A DNA stretch of 50,291 bases from CAMAVH01 sp036500145 (GCA_036500145.1 DASYCO010000058.1:1-50291); one strand, 5' to 3'; positions 37,681 through 49,171 are shown, counted from the first letter of the stretch. Made by a program: numbers and translations. The notes: generated from the sequence alone by a model not told the origin.

Positions 37681-38448
37681 GTGTTCGCCGAGTTCCTTTC
37701 GCAAAACGTCTTCGGCCTGCTGCTCGTCTTCACGCGCGTCGGCGCGGCGATGGTCGCCATGCCGGGCGTCGGCGAGACGACGGTGCCGGCGCGCTACCGC
37801 CTGCTGCTCGCCGCAGCGCTCACCGTGCTGGTGCTGCCGGGGCTCGCGGGCAAGCTGCCGGCCCTGCCGGATTCCGCCGTCGGCCTGTTCCTGATGCTGG
37901 CCGTGGAAATCGTCATCGGGCTCTTCCTCGGCGGCATCGGCCGCATCCTGCTCGGCGCGCTCTACACGGCGGGCTCGATCATTTCGCTGCAGGCCTCGCT
38001 CAGCAACGCCTTCGTCATGGACACCGCCGCCAACCAGCAGGGCAGCCTGCCGGGCGTCCTGCTCAGCACGCTCGGCGTGCTGCTGCTCCTGCTGACCGAC
38101 CTGCACCACATGATGATCCGCGCCATCTTCGACAGCTACGGCCTGTTCACGCCTGGCCAGATGCCGCCGATCGAGGACTTGACCGAGGTCGTCTCTCGCC
38201 TGGTGTCGCAGAGCTTCCTGATCGGGATCCAGCTCTCGGCGCCGCTGATCGCCGTCGGCCTCATCATGTACCTCGGCGTCGGCCTGCTCGCGCGCCTGAT
38301 GCCGCAGATGCAGGTGTTCTTCATCATCCAGCCCGCGCAGGTCGCCATCGGCCTCATCGTCGTCTCGCTGACCATCCCGCCGATGATGCTGTGGTTCCTC
38401 AACGACTACAGGGAATCGTTCGCCCGCGCCCTCGGCGTCGGCTGGTAG
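37681..38448 (+). CDS. fliR: Flagellar export gate protein FliR
   Basis: Multi-pass membrane gate subunit, 255 residues, starting at GTG 37681. Characteristic parts are FTRVGAAMVAMPGVGETTVPARYRLLLAAALTVLVLPGL, FLGGIGRILLGALYTAGSIISLQ and GVGLLARLMPQMQVFFIIQPAQVAIGLIV. It lies between fliQ and flhB. Confidence 0.96.
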   Translation: MFAEFLSQNVFGLLLVFTRVGAAMVAMPGVGETTVPARYRLLLAAALTVLVLPGLAGKLPALPDSAVGLFLMLAVEIVIGLFLGGIGRILLGALYTAGSIISLQASLSNAFVMDTAANQQGSLPGVLLSTLGVLLLLLTDLHHMMIRAIFDSYGLFTPGQMPPIEDLTEVVSRLVSQSFLIGIQLSAPLIAVGLIMYLGVGLLARLMPQMQVFFIIQPAQVAIGLIVVSLTIPPMMLWFLNDYRESFARALGVGW

Positions 38449-38457
38449 GGGAGCGTC

Positions 38458-39534
38458 ATGTCCGAAGACAACGACGACTCCCAAAAAACAGAAGAACCGT
38501 CACAGAAGAAACTGGACGAGGCGCGAAAGAACGGCCAGGTCGCCGTCTCGCGCGAGCTGAACCACTGGTTCATGATCCTCGGCGGCACGCTGTTCGTCAC
38601 CATGTTCGCGCCGTCGACGCTGCTGGGCATCTACAAGACGTCTTTCCGCTTCATCGCCTCGCCGGAAGACATGCCGATCGAAGGCGGCCACATGGGCGAG
38701 CTGTTCTCGTCGCTCTACACGAGCGTCGGCCTGGCGCTGTTCGCGCCGCTCGGCCTGCTCGTCGTCTTGGCGCTGGCCTCCGGCCTCGTGCAGACCGGCG
38801 TGCTGTTCTCCGCCGAGAGCATCATGCCGAAGCTGGAGAAGGTCTCGCCGATGGCCGGCGTCAAGCGCCTGTTCTCGATGAAGTCGATCATCGAGTTCCT
38901 CAAGGGCATCGTGAAGATCGTCGTGGTCGGCGCGGTGGCGCTCATGGTCGTCTGGCCGGAGTTCAGCCTGATCGACCAGCTGCCGACCTACTCGGTGCCC
39001 GACCTGCTGCATTTCATCGGCCATGTCGCGACCAAGCTGATGATAGCCACGCTGTCCATCGTCACCCTCATCGCCGGCGCCGACGTCTTCTACCAGCGCA
39101 TGGCGCACATCAAGTCGCTGCGCATGTCGAAGCAGGAAGTGCGCGACGAGATGAAGCAGAGCGACGGCGACCCGATGATCAAGAGCCGCCTGCGCCAATT
39201 GCGCATGGAGCGCGCGCGCAAGCGCATGATGGCGGCGGTGCCCAAGGCGACCGTCATCGTCACCAATCCGACCCACTACGCCATCGCGCTCAAGTACGAG
39301 CACGGCTCCATGGAGGCGCCGCTCCTGATCGCCAAGGGCGTCGACGAGGTGGCCATGCGCATCCGCGCCGTCGCGACCTCGCATGACATCCCCATCGTCG
39401 AGAACCCGCCGCTCGCCCGCGCGCTCTACGCCACGGTCGAGATCGACCGGCCGATCCCGGCCGAGCACTACAAGGCGGTGGCCGAGATCATCGGCTACGT
39501 CATGAAGCTCAAGCGCCGGATGGGCGGCCGCTAG
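38458..39534 (+). CDS. flhB: Flagellar export switch protein FlhB
   Basis: Membrane protein of 358 residues that switches export specificity from hook to filament substrates. The N-terminus DDSQKTEEPSQKKLDEARKNGQVAVSREL is typical. Four membrane helices lie between residues 30 and 210. The autocleavage motif NPTH is intact at residues 270-273 (VTNPTHYAIALKYE). A paralogue of its cleaved domain, flhX, is at 35197. It ends the rod/export operon, 88 bases before cckA. Confidence 0.97.
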   Translation: MSEDNDDSQKTEEPSQKKLDEARKNGQVAVSRELNHWFMILGGTLFVTMFAPSTLLGIYKTSFRFIASPEDMPIEGGHMGELFSSLYTSVGLALFAPLGLLVVLALASGLVQTGVLFSAESIMPKLEKVSPMAGVKRLFSMKSIIEFLKGIVKIVVVGAVALMVVWPEFSLIDQLPTYSVPDLLHFIGHVATKLMIATLSIVTLIAGADVFYQRMAHIKSLRMSKQEVRDEMKQSDGDPMIKSRLRQLRMERARKRMMAAVPKATVIVTNPTHYAIALKYEHGSMEAPLLIAKGVDEVAMRIRAVATSHDIPIVENPPLARALYATVEIDRPIPAEHYKAVAEIIGYVMKLKRRMGGR

Positions 39535-39622
39535 GCCGGCGTTTCGGCCCGGGCCCGGGCGTGCTAAGCTGCGGCGAAGTCCGTCGCCAAGCCCCGAGAA
39601 GAAAGAAGAGTCCGGCCGCGTC

Positions 39623-42334
39623 ATGTCGCGCGAACCCGATCATATCCCCGCCGACCAGATTGCGGCCGACCAGATCCCGGCCGACCAGATTCCGGCCAGG
39701 GGCGGCGCGCCTGTCGCGCCGGACGCGAACCAGCCCCTGCCGTCGGGCCGCGCCCGGCCCTGGCAGCGCCCGGCGCTGTGGGGCGGCCTGGCCCTGCTGT
39801 TTCTCGTCTCGGCTGGCCTCATGTACAGCATCGGCCAGCTTCGCCAGGCCCAGGACGACACCGGCCCGCTCGCCGAATTCCTGCTGTCGCTGGCCACCGG
39901 GCTCGCCGTCTGCGCCGTCCCGGCGATCCTCGCCTACACCTATTTCGTCCGCCAGCGCCATTCGCTGGTGGCGCAGAACCGCCTGCTCGTCGGCACGCTG
40001 GACGCCGATCCGCACGGCCGCGCCATCACCGCGCCGAACGGCCGCGTCGTCTACGGCAACCCCGCCTTCACCCACATGTTCGCCGGCAGCGGCATGGGCG
40101 CCGCGCGCGCCTTCGAGCAGCGCCTGACCGCCGGCGGCGAGATCGGCCGGCAGATGTCGCTGCTGCGCGGCATCGCCGCCTCGGGCGGCGTCGGCCATGC
40201 CGAGCTGCGCATGGGCGGCCCGCTCGGCACCGTCGGGCAGGCTCTCGGCGCGCCGCCGCCGGAAGCCGAATGGCGCAGCGTCTCGGCCTATCCGGTGAAG
40301 GACCACGAAGGCTACGTCCTGTGGCGCATCGAGGACATCACCTCGCGCCGCCAGATGGAGCAGGTGCTGCGCGAGGAGCGCGAGAAGCTCGTCGACTTCC
40401 TCGAGAACGCCTCGGCGGGCTTCTATTCGGTCGACGAGGAGGGGCGCTTCCTCTACGTCAACCAGACCTTGGCCGGCTGGCTCGGCGCCGCGCCCGACGA
40501 GATCCTCAAGGGCGACCAGCGGCTGCACGACTTCATCGCCGGCGTGCGCGCCAAGGGCGCGCCGCCCTACGACCCGTTCGGCGGGCCTGCCGCCGGGACG
40601 AGCGGCGAGGTGAGCTTCCGCGCCCGCGACGGCCGCCTGTTCCAGGCCGCCGTCAGCCAGACCATCAAGGAAGACCGCGAGAGCGGCCAGCTGCGCACCC
40701 GCGCCATCGTGCGCGACCTCACCGCCGAGCGCGAGCTGGAGCAGGTGCTGCGCATCTCCGAGCAGCGCTTCCACCGCCTGTTCGAGGACGCGCCGATCGG
40801 CATCGCCATCCTCGACCTCGACGGGCGCGTCTCCGACTGCAACCGCATGTTCCGCGACATGGTCGGCCGGCCGGCCTTCCGCAGCGTCCGCGCCGCCGAG
40901 CCGCCCGCTCCGGCCGACGGCGCCCGCAACGGCATCATCGGCACGGCGCTCGCCGACTTCATCTCCGCCGAGGACCGCCAGACGCTGGGCGCCCGCCTCT
41001 CCGAGGTGGCGAGCGGCGGCGCCGCCGCCGCGGCGCCCTTCGACGTGCGCTTCCCCTACGCCGACCGCCTGCGCGTGGCGACCCTCTACGTTAGCCGCCT
41101 GGAAGACGCCGCCGGCCGCCTCTCCGGCCTCATGCTGCACTTCTTCGACGCGACGCAGCAGCGCCAGCTCGAGGTGCAGTTCGCCCAGTCGCAGAAGATG
41201 CAGGCCGTCGGCCAGCTCGCCGGCGGCGTGGCGCATGACTTCAACAACCTGCTCACCGTGATGATCGGCTTCTGCGACCTCTTGCTGCTGCGCCACCGGC
41301 CCGGCGAGCAGACCTTCGCCGACATCATGCAGATCAAGCAGAACGCCAACCGCGCAGCGAACCTGGTGCGCCAGCTGCTCGCCTTCTCGCGCCAGCAGAC
41401 CCTGCAGCCCAAGATCCTCGACATCACCGACATCCTGGCCGAGCTGTCGAACCTGCTGCGCCGCCTGATCGGCGTGAACATCCAGCTCAAGGTGGTGCAT
41501 GGCCGCGACCTCGGCCTGGTGCGCGTCGACCAGGGCCAGTTCGAGCAGGTCATCATCAACCTGGTGGTGAACGCGCGCGACGCCATGAGCGGCGGCGGCA
41601 CGCTCACCATCCGCACCGCCAACGTGGTGCTCGACCACGAGATCCAGCGCGGCGTCGAGATCATGCCGGCGGGCGACTACGTGCAGGTCGAGGTCATCGA
41701 CACCGGCTGCGGCATCCCGCCCGAGAACATCGAGCGCATCTTCGAGCCGTTCTTCTCGACCAAGGAGGTCGGCTCCGGCACCGGCCTCGGCCTCTCCACG
41801 GTCTACGGCATCGTCAAGCAGACCGGCGGCTTCGTCATGGTCGACAGCGTGGCGGGCGAGGGCTCGACCTTCAGCATCTATCTCCCGCGCCACCACGCGA
41901 CCAGCGCCGAGCGCGTCGTCAGCCACGACGACGACGCCAGCGCCGGCTCGGCGCGCGACCTCACCGGCGTCGGCACCATCCTGCTGGTCGAGGACGAGGA
42001 CGCCGTGCGCCTGTTCGGCGCCCGCGCGCTGCGCAACAAGGGATACAAGGTGCTGGAAGCCAAGAACGGCGAGAACGCGCTGGAAGTCATCAAGGACGCG
42101 CCCGATCCGGTCGATCTCGTCATCACCGACGTGGTGATGCCGGTGCTCGACGGCCCTGAGCTGGTGCGCCGCGTGCGCACCGCCAACCCGACCATGAAGG
42201 TGATCTTCATCTCGGGCTACGCCGAGGACAACCTGCGCGAGAAGCTGGCGCAGAGCCCGGACGTGCATTTCCTGCCCAAGCCGTTCAGCCTGCAGCAGCT
42301 CGCCGGCAAGGTGAAGGAAGTGCTGGCCGGCTAG
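39623..42334 (+). CDS. cckA: Hybrid sensor kinase CckA of the CtrA phosphorelay
   Basis: Membrane hybrid histidine kinase/phosphatase of 903 residues that feeds phosphate through ChpT to CtrA. Two N-terminal membrane helices (about residues 52-75 and 88-110) precede PAS-type domains (from 120; EQVLRISEQRFHRLFEDAPIGIAILD near 375). The DHp box is GQLAGGVAHDFNNLLTVMIG with His about 538. The ATPase domain has VNARDAM, DTGCGIP and GTGLGLSTVYGIV. The C-terminal receiver has its phospho-acceptor Asp about 836 in LVITDVVMPVLDGPEL. The sequence KQNANRAANLVRQLLAFSRQQ after the His box is typical of CckA. It follows flhB and fits the CtrA boxes nearby. A tandem ADQIP repeat near its N-terminus is odd. 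Confidence 0.93.
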   Translation: MSREPDHIPADQIAADQIPADQIPARGGAPVAPDANQPLPSGRARPWQRPALWGGLALLFLVSAGLMYSIGQLRQAQDDTGPLAEFLLSLATGLAVCAVPAILAYTYFVRQRHSLVAQNRLLVGTLDADPHGRAITAPNGRVVYGNPAFTHMFAGSGMGAARAFEQRLTAGGEIGRQMSLLRGIAASGGVGHAELRMGGPLGTVGQALGAPPPEAEWRSVSAYPVKDHEGYVLWRIEDITSRRQMEQVLREEREKLVDFLENASAGFYSVDEEGRFLYVNQTLAGWLGAAPDEILKGDQRLHDFIAGVRAKGAPPYDPFGGPAAGTSGEVSFRARDGRLFQAAVSQTIKEDRESGQLRTRAIVRDLTAERELEQVLRISEQRFHRLFEDAPIGIAILDLDGRVSDCNRMFRDMVGRPAFRSVRAAEPPAPADGARNGIIGTALADFISAEDRQTLGARLSEVASGGAAAAAPFDVRFPYADRLRVATLYVSRLEDAAGRLSGLMLHFFDATQQRQLEVQFAQSQKMQAVGQLAGGVAHDFNNLLTVMIGFCDLLLLRHRPGEQTFADIMQIKQNANRAANLVRQLLAFSRQQTLQPKILDITDILAELSNLLRRLIGVNIQLKVVHGRDLGLVRVDQGQFEQVIINLVVNARDAMSGGGTLTIRTANVVLDHEIQRGVEIMPAGDYVQVEVIDTGCGIPPENIERIFEPFFSTKEVGSGTGLGLSTVYGIVKQTGGFVMVDSVAGEGSTFSIYLPRHHATSAERVVSHDDDASAGSARDLTGVGTILLVEDEDAVRLFGARALRNKGYKVLEAKNGENALEVIKDAPDPVDLVITDVVMPVLDGPELVRRVRTANPTMKVIFISGYAEDNLREKLAQSPDVHFLPKPFSLQQLAGKVKEVLAG
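39649..39693 (+). repeat. Three 15-base tandem repeats in the cckA N-terminus
   Basis: Three near-identical 15-base units encode ADQIA-ADQIP-ADQIP close to the CckA N-terminus, before the first membrane helix. In-frame repeats of this kind can change in number by slippage. Copy number in relatives would show whether this varies. Confidence 0.75.
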
Positions 42335-42471
42335 GGCACGCGCCGCGTTCCCGGGAACACGTCTGGTTGATCCGGCAACGCGGCCTGGACCGGGCCGCCG
42401 CCCTTGGGCACAATGCGGCTCCCGCCCTATCGGCCGTCATCCCCACGAGTTCTCATGCCTACGAGGTTCCC

Positions 42472-43005
42472 ATGCGCCTGACCAAGTCCCTCATCGCCGC
42501 CGTCCTGCTCGCCACGGGCGTCGCCGCCGCGCCCGCGATCGCCCAGACGCCCGCGCCGGCGAAAGAGCACATCCTCATGGAGACGAGCAAAGGCCCGGTC
42601 GTCATCGAGCTGGAGCCGCAGCTGGCGCCCAAGCATGTGGCGCGCATCAAGCAGCTCACCAGCCAGGGCTTCTACGACGGCCTGCTATTCCACCGCGTCA
42701 TCGAGGGCTTCATGGCGCAGACCGGCGACCCCAAGGGCAACGGCACCGGCGGCTCCGGCCAAAAGCTCGCCGCCGAGATCTCCACCGCGCGCTTCACGCG
42801 CGGCACCGTCGGCATGGCGCGCGGCCAGTCGTTCGACTCGGCCGACAGCCAGTTCTTCATCTGCTTCAAGGACTGCTCGTTCCTGAACGGCCAGTACACC
42901 ATCTGGGGCCAGGTGACGCAGGGCATGGAAAACGTCGACAAGCTGGCGCGCGGCGAGCCGCCGCGCTCGCCCGACAAGATCGTCAAGATGACGGTCCAGC
43001 AGTAA
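42472..43005 (+). CDS. Exported cyclophilin-type peptidyl-prolyl cis-trans isomerase
   Basis: Folding catalyst of 177 residues. A signal peptide (SLIAAVLLATGVAAAPAIAQT) directs it to the periplasm. The cyclophilin core is complete: FYDGLLFHRVIEGFMAQTGDPKGNGTGGSG with the catalytic Arg, GTVGMARGQSFDSADSQFFICF and FLNGQYTIWGQV. ATG 42472 (with CGAGG) is chosen over a 35-codon extension without a signal. A long hairpin follows the gene. Confidence 0.92.
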   Translation: MRLTKSLIAAVLLATGVAAAPAIAQTPAPAKEHILMETSKGPVVIELEPQLAPKHVARIKQLTSQGFYDGLLFHRVIEGFMAQTGDPKGNGTGGSGQKLAAEISTARFTRGTVGMARGQSFDSADSQFFICFKDCSFLNGQYTIWGQVTQGMENVDKLARGEPPRSPDKIVKMTVQQ

Positions 43006-43013
43006 CCCTTTCG

Positions 43014-43044
43014 ACGAATTCGCCCCTTGGCGGGGCGAATTCGT
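43014..43044. terminator. Long perfect hairpin after the isomerase gene
   Basis: Two perfect 13-base arms (ACGAATTCGCCCC and its complement) surround a 5-base loop, starting 8 bases after the stop codon. There is no T-run after it, so it may be a weak terminator or an mRNA-stabilising structure. Confidence 0.7.
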
Positions 43045-43054
43045 CTCCCTAGCG

Positions 43055-43069
43055 GAACGTCTTGAGAAC
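43055..43069. promoter_or_regulatory. LexA box of recA (alphaproteobacterial type)
   Basis: GAAC-GTCTTGA-GAAC is an exact direct repeat GAAC-N7-GAAC, the complement of the alphaproteobacterial LexA site GTTC-N7-GTTC. It lies 121 bases before the recA ATG and overlaps a possible -35 (TTGAGA). Confidence 0.85.
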
Positions 43070-43074
43070 ATAAG

Positions 43075-43096
43075 CTGAATTATCATTGTAATTCAG
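43075..43096. repeat. Perfect palindrome in the recA promoter region
   Basis: CTGAATTA-TCATTG-TAATTCAG has 8-base perfect arms and a 6-base center, 5 bases after the LexA box. It may overlap the transcription start. It could be a second operator or an RNA hairpin at the 5' end. No family is recognised. Confidence 0.5.
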
Positions 43097-43190
43097 CATT
43101 TTAACGACCCCCTTGCCAAAGAGAACAAACCATGAATATCTGACCGCATTGCGCCGGTCGGGGCGTCATGGAATAAGGAGGGTCATCTCA

Positions 43191-44264
43191 ATGGGCGTCA
43201 CCGCGTTTCCCCTGGAAAAAGCCAATATGGACAAAAGCAAAGCCCTCGAAGCGGCCCTCGGCCAGATCGAGCGCAACTTCGGCAAGGGCTCGATCATGAA
43301 GCTCGGCCAGCGCGACGCTTCGGTCGAAACCGAAGTGGTCTCGACCGGCTCGCTCGGCCTCGACATCGCCCTCGGCATCGGCGGCCTGCCGCGCGGCCGC
43401 ATCATCGAAATCTACGGCCCGGAAAGCTCCGGCAAGACCACCCTGGCGCTCCATGTCGTCGCCGAGGCCCAGAAGGCCGGCGGCACCTGCGCCTTCGTCG
43501 ACGCGGAACACGCGCTCGACCCGGGCTACGCCCGCAAGCTCGGCGTCAAGATCGACGACCTCCTGATCTCGCAGCCCGACGCTGGCGAGCAGGCGCTGGA
43601 AATTGCGGACACGCTGGTGCGCTCCGGCGCGGTGGACGTGCTGGTGATCGATTCGGTCGCCGCCCTCGTGCCGCGCGCTGAACTCGAAGGCGAGATGGGC
43701 GATTCGCACGTCGGCCTCCATGCCCGCCTGATGAGCCAGGCCCTGCGCAAGCTGACCGGCTCGATCTCGCGCTCCAAGTGCATGGTCATCTTCATCAACC
43801 AGATCCGCATGAAGATCGGCGTCATGTTCGGCAACCCCGAGACGACGACGGGCGGCAACGCGCTCAAGTTCTACGCCTCGGTCCGTCTCGACATCCGCCG
43901 CATCGGCGCGATCAAGGACAAGGACGACGTCGTCGGCAACCAGACCCGCGTCAAGGTCGTGAAGAACAAGATGGCCCCGCCGTTCAAGGTCGTCGAATTC
44001 GACATCATGTACGGCGCCGGCGTCTCCAAGACCGGCGAGCTGATCGACCTCGGCGTCAAGGCCAACATCGTCGAGAAGTCGGGCACCTGGTTCTCCTACA
44101 AGGGCACCCGCGTCGGCCAAGGCCGCGAGAACGCCAAGAACTTCCTGCGCGACAACCCGGAGATGGCGGCCGAAATCGAGCAGGCCATTCGCCAGAACGC
44201 GGGCGTCCTCGGCGACGCCCTGATGGGCACGCCGGACGACTCGGCGGCCGAAGCCGACGAGTAA
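43191..44264 (+). CDS. recA: Recombinase RecA
   Basis: Strand-exchange ATPase and LexA co-protease, 357 residues. Walker A is GPESSGKT at residues 76-83, Walker B is DVLVIDSVAAL, and loop 2 is FINQIRMKIGVMFGNPETTTGGNALKFYASVR. The frame is open upstream to a TTG at 43113, but AAGGAGG 9 bases before ATG 43191 decides the start. The C-terminus has the usual acidic tail (DDSAAEADE). LexA control is visible upstream. Confidence 0.98.
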   Translation: MGVTAFPLEKANMDKSKALEAALGQIERNFGKGSIMKLGQRDASVETEVVSTGSLGLDIALGIGGLPRGRIIEIYGPESSGKTTLALHVVAEAQKAGGTCAFVDAEHALDPGYARKLGVKIDDLLISQPDAGEQALEIADTLVRSGAVDVLVIDSVAALVPRAELEGEMGDSHVGLHARLMSQALRKLTGSISRSKCMVIFINQIRMKIGVMFGNPETTTGGNALKFYASVRLDIRRIGAIKDKDDVVGNQTRVKVVKNKMAPPFKVVEFDIMYGAGVSKTGELIDLGVKANIVEKSGTWFSYKGTRVGQGRENAKNFLRDNPEMAAEIEQAIRQNAGVLGDALMGTPDDSAAEADE

Positions 44265-44311
44265 GCCTTCCGCTGCGGCCGAGCCTGCGCCGATGGCTTG
44301 ACCGCGCGAAC

Positions 44312-44337
44312 CGCCGGGAGAGGCGACTCTCCCGGCG
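44312..44337 (+). terminator. Hairpin terminator after recA
   Basis: An 11-base perfect stem (CGCCGGGAGAG and its complement) with a GCGA tetraloop, 47 bases after the recA stop, followed by TTCATTTC. The T content after the stem is modest. Confidence 0.7.
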
Positions 44338-44367
44338 TTCATTTCGAGACTCCGCCGCGATGAGATA

Positions 44368-44428
44368 GCCGGCGGGAGCATCCGGCCCCACAGGCCCGCG
44401 CGGCTTTCGCCCGATGCTCCCCGCCGGC
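44368..44428 (+). terminator. Second stem-loop between recA and the SHOCT gene
   Basis: Arms GCCGGCGGGAGCATC (44368-44382) and GATGCTCCCCGCCGGC (44413-44428) pair with a single bulge and are followed by ATTTTC. It could back up recA termination. The rest of the 242-base gap 44265-44506 shows nothing else. Confidence 0.5.
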
Positions 44429-44506
44429 ATTTTCATGTCCGGCGCCTGGCTCTGGTTCAGGCGGGGCGCCGGCCGGCGCTTGCCTTGGCTCCAGCGCTTT
44501 CCTTGG

Positions 44507-44926
44507 CTAATGCTTGCCGAGGATGCGCCGCTTCTCCGCATATTCATGCTGGTCGATCTCGCCGCGCGCGAAGCGCTCGGCGACGATCTGGTGCGCGCTG
44601 GCGGTGGGCGAGGGATGCTTCGCGAGGGCGTGCGGATGCAGGCTGCGGTAGATGGCGATTCCCATCGACCAGAGGCCCGCCAGGGCGAGCAGCAGCAGCA
44701 CCGGCCAGAACAGCATGATGTGGCCCTGCACGCTGTCCCAGCCCGAGGCGCGCCAGCCCGGCGGCGGCTCCATGCCGCCCCAGCCCGGTTCGGCATTGGG
44801 CGGGTCGAGGGCGTAGGCCAGGCCGGGCAGGAAGAGGGCGGGCAGGGCGACAATGGACAGGACAAGGGTCGGCAGCAGGACGGCCGGCAGGCCGAAGCTC
44901 CGGCGTTTGCGCGTGGCGGCAGGCAT
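44507..44926 (-). CDS. Small membrane protein with SHOCT domain
   Basis: A 139-residue protein. An N-terminal helix (AVLLPTLVLSIVALPALFLPGLAYA) may be a signal peptide or anchor, and a second helix lies at IMLFWPVLLLLALAGLWSMGIAIY. The last 30 residues are a SHOCT domain (SAHQIVAERFARGEIDQHEYAEKRRIL), usually a short oligomerisation or interaction motif. GGAGGTG before the ATG is strong. Function unknown; it stands alone between recA and alaS. The 277 bases from 44927 to 45203 hold no other gene or clear promoter. Confidence 0.8.
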   Translation of the reverse strand: MPAATRKRRSFGLPAVLLPTLVLSIVALPALFLPGLAYALDPPNAEPGWGGMEPPPGWRASGWDSVQGHIMLFWPVLLLLALAGLWSMGIAIYRSLHPHALAKHPSPTASAHQIVAERFARGEIDQHEYAEKRRILGKH

Positions 44927-45203
44927 GGTTCACCTCCGGAAGGGACTGGGCCGGGCAAGGGGCAGGCGGACCCGCCGCCTCCGACGGCAGTCTGCCCCGA
45001 AGGAGCTTGCCCCGAAAGGCTGCAGGCCCGGCAAGCGCCCATCCGCAGGGGCCCGCCGCCTGGACTCCCGTCCCGGCGCGCGGTAAAAGCGACGTCCGCT
45101 CCCGTCCAAGGGTCGATTTATCGGCCGAAAGCCGCGAAAATCAGGGGCTTGGCGGTTTCCCGGACCCTTTTCGGCGACCCTTGCGCCCTCTATATGTAGA
45201 GCC

Positions 45204-47888
<2,685 letters not shown>

Positions 47889-47950
47889 GACGTGCGTCCG
47901 GCGGCTTTCGTCTTGAAGCGGCGGCCTTAGGAACTTATGTCTGCCGCATC

Positions 47951-48616
47951 ATGGCCCGTCGCTCCGTCGCGTCTCTTCGTTCGCTGCTCTGCGCGCTCGT
48001 CCTCGTGGCGGGCGCTGGCGAAGCCTTGGCGCAGGTGCCGGCCAAGCCGCCGATGCCGCCGCCCCGGCCGCCGCCTTTGCGCTATCTCCCTTCGACCCAT
48101 GATGCCGCCGCAACGTCGCGGCTGGACTGCGCCGACTGCAGCGGCGACCAGGCGCCGACCCTGGTGCTCGACCGCGACGGCGTGACCGTGCGCGTCTCGG
48201 CGCGGCCGACGGCAACGCCTGACGGCGCGCAGGCGTCGGGCAAGGCCACCGTCAACGTGACCATCCAGACCAGGCAGCCGAGCGAGATTTCCGCCGGCCA
48301 GGACTACATCACGCTGCGCAACAAGGACGACAACCGCGACTACCTGCTGTCGCCGTCCGACTACAAGATGGGCATCTTCAATCTGGAAGACATGCCGGAG
48401 ACGCCGGAGCCGCAGACCGTGTGGATCGACCACGCGTCCGGCCCGCCGCCGTCCGATGACTGGCCGACGGGCAGCAACATCACCGAGAACAGCCTCGACT
48501 TCATGATCAGCGCCGACGTGCTGTCGGGCAGCTTCTCGGTCCAGCTGCCGGAGATTCTCATCAACGGCAAGGGCTACACCCTGCCGCCCATCGAGTTCGA
48601 TCCGCAGCAGCCGTGA
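47951..48616 (+). CDS. Exported protein of unknown function
   Basis: A 221-residue protein with a signal peptide (RSLLCALVLVAGAGEALAQ), a Pro-rich linker (PAKPPMPPPRPPPLRY) and a beta-rich domain with no family I recognise. LDCADCSGDQ holds a CxxC pair and EISAGQDYITLRNKDDNRDYLLSPSDYKMGIFNLEDMPE is a distinctive central part. It starts 62 bases after alaS and ends just before a strong terminator. Confidence 0.8.
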   Translation: MARRSVASLRSLLCALVLVAGAGEALAQVPAKPPMPPPRPPPLRYLPSTHDAAATSRLDCADCSGDQAPTLVLDRDGVTVRVSARPTATPDGAQASGKATVNVTIQTRQPSEISAGQDYITLRNKDDNRDYLLSPSDYKMGIFNLEDMPETPEPQTVWIDHASGPPPSDDWPTGSNITENSLDFMISADVLSGSFSVQLPEILINGKGYTLPPIEFDPQQP

Positions 48617-48621
48617 GATGC

Positions 48622-48659
48622 AAAAAACCCCCGCGGGATCGCTCCCGCGGGGTTTTTTT
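48622..48659. terminator. Strong bidirectional terminator
   Basis: A perfect GC-rich stem (CCCCGCGGGA core with ATCGCT center) is flanked by AAAAAA and TTTTTTT, so it can end the unknown plus-strand gene and the convergent lipoprotein gene. Its 24-base core (48629-48652) is identical to the terminator at 49268-49291. Confidence 0.93.
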
Positions 48660-48677
48660 GCAGCATATGCCGCGAGT

Positions 48678-49094
48678 TTAGTTGGCGCTCACTTCAGCCG
48701 GCAGTTGCGGAACCATCGTGATGTTCACCACGTCGTCGTATCTGTTGTCGGCGCCGTTGGCGGAGTCGACGATCGAGGAAATCCCCGCAGTCAGCAAGAC
48801 GTCGACGACCACGTTGGCGGCGATCGTGCTGCTTGTGCCTGAGTGGTTGATGGCCGACGCGGCCTGGTAGCCGGGCTTGCTGCAGCGGACGGTGATGTCG
48901 AACTTGCTCTTGCGAACGGTGACCTTGCCGGGCGTCTGCGCGACGGCCCCGACGGGCTGGCCTTCTCGTTCTAAAGTGCAAGCGGCTTCGGCAGGTGTCG
49001 TGTTGACGCTGATGTCTTGAGACGTGCCTTCGAAAACGCTGACGCAGCCTGCCAAGGGCAGGAGTGCGAGCAGCATGCATGCGCGACGGTGCAT
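48678..49094 (-). CDS. Small lipoprotein of unknown function
   Basis: A 138-residue protein with a lipoprotein signal (CMLLALLPLAGC, lipobox LAGC). The mature part has a beta-rich PEGA-like segment (SQDISVNTTPAEAACTLEREGQPVG, TPGKVTVRKSKFDITVRCSKPGYQ) and a Gly/Ala-rich C-terminal part. PEGA-type domains often occur in surface lipoproteins. ATG 49094 with GGGAGAG is preferred over an upstream TTG. The codon choice and the AT-rich region before it differ slightly from neighbours. It sits between two identical terminators. Confidence 0.8.
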   Translation of the reverse strand: MHRRACMLLALLPLAGCVSVFEGTSQDISVNTTPAEAACTLEREGQPVGAVAQTPGKVTVRKSKFDITVRCSKPGYQAASAINHSGTSSTIAANVVVDVLLTAGISSIVDSANGADNRYDDVVNITMVPQLPAEVSAN

Positions 49095-49171
49095 GTTTCT
49101 CTCCCCCAGTGTGTTGTCTGGCAGTTGTCGCAGGTTGAAAGGAGGGGGGCGAGAACAAATGGAACTCAAGC

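Noticed and set aside
39509..42268. A 919-codon minus-strand frame opposite cckA and flhB
   Set aside because: Composition is typical of an antisense shadow and the plus strand encodes well-conserved proteins.
42347..42358. GTTCCCGGGAAC palindrome after cckA
   Set aside because: Spacing does not fit a LexA box and short GC-rich palindromes are common by chance here.
45168..45196. TTTTCG-N17-TATATG as alaS promoter
   Set aside because: The -35 is poor and the start would fall on the alaS ATG, so I do not claim it.
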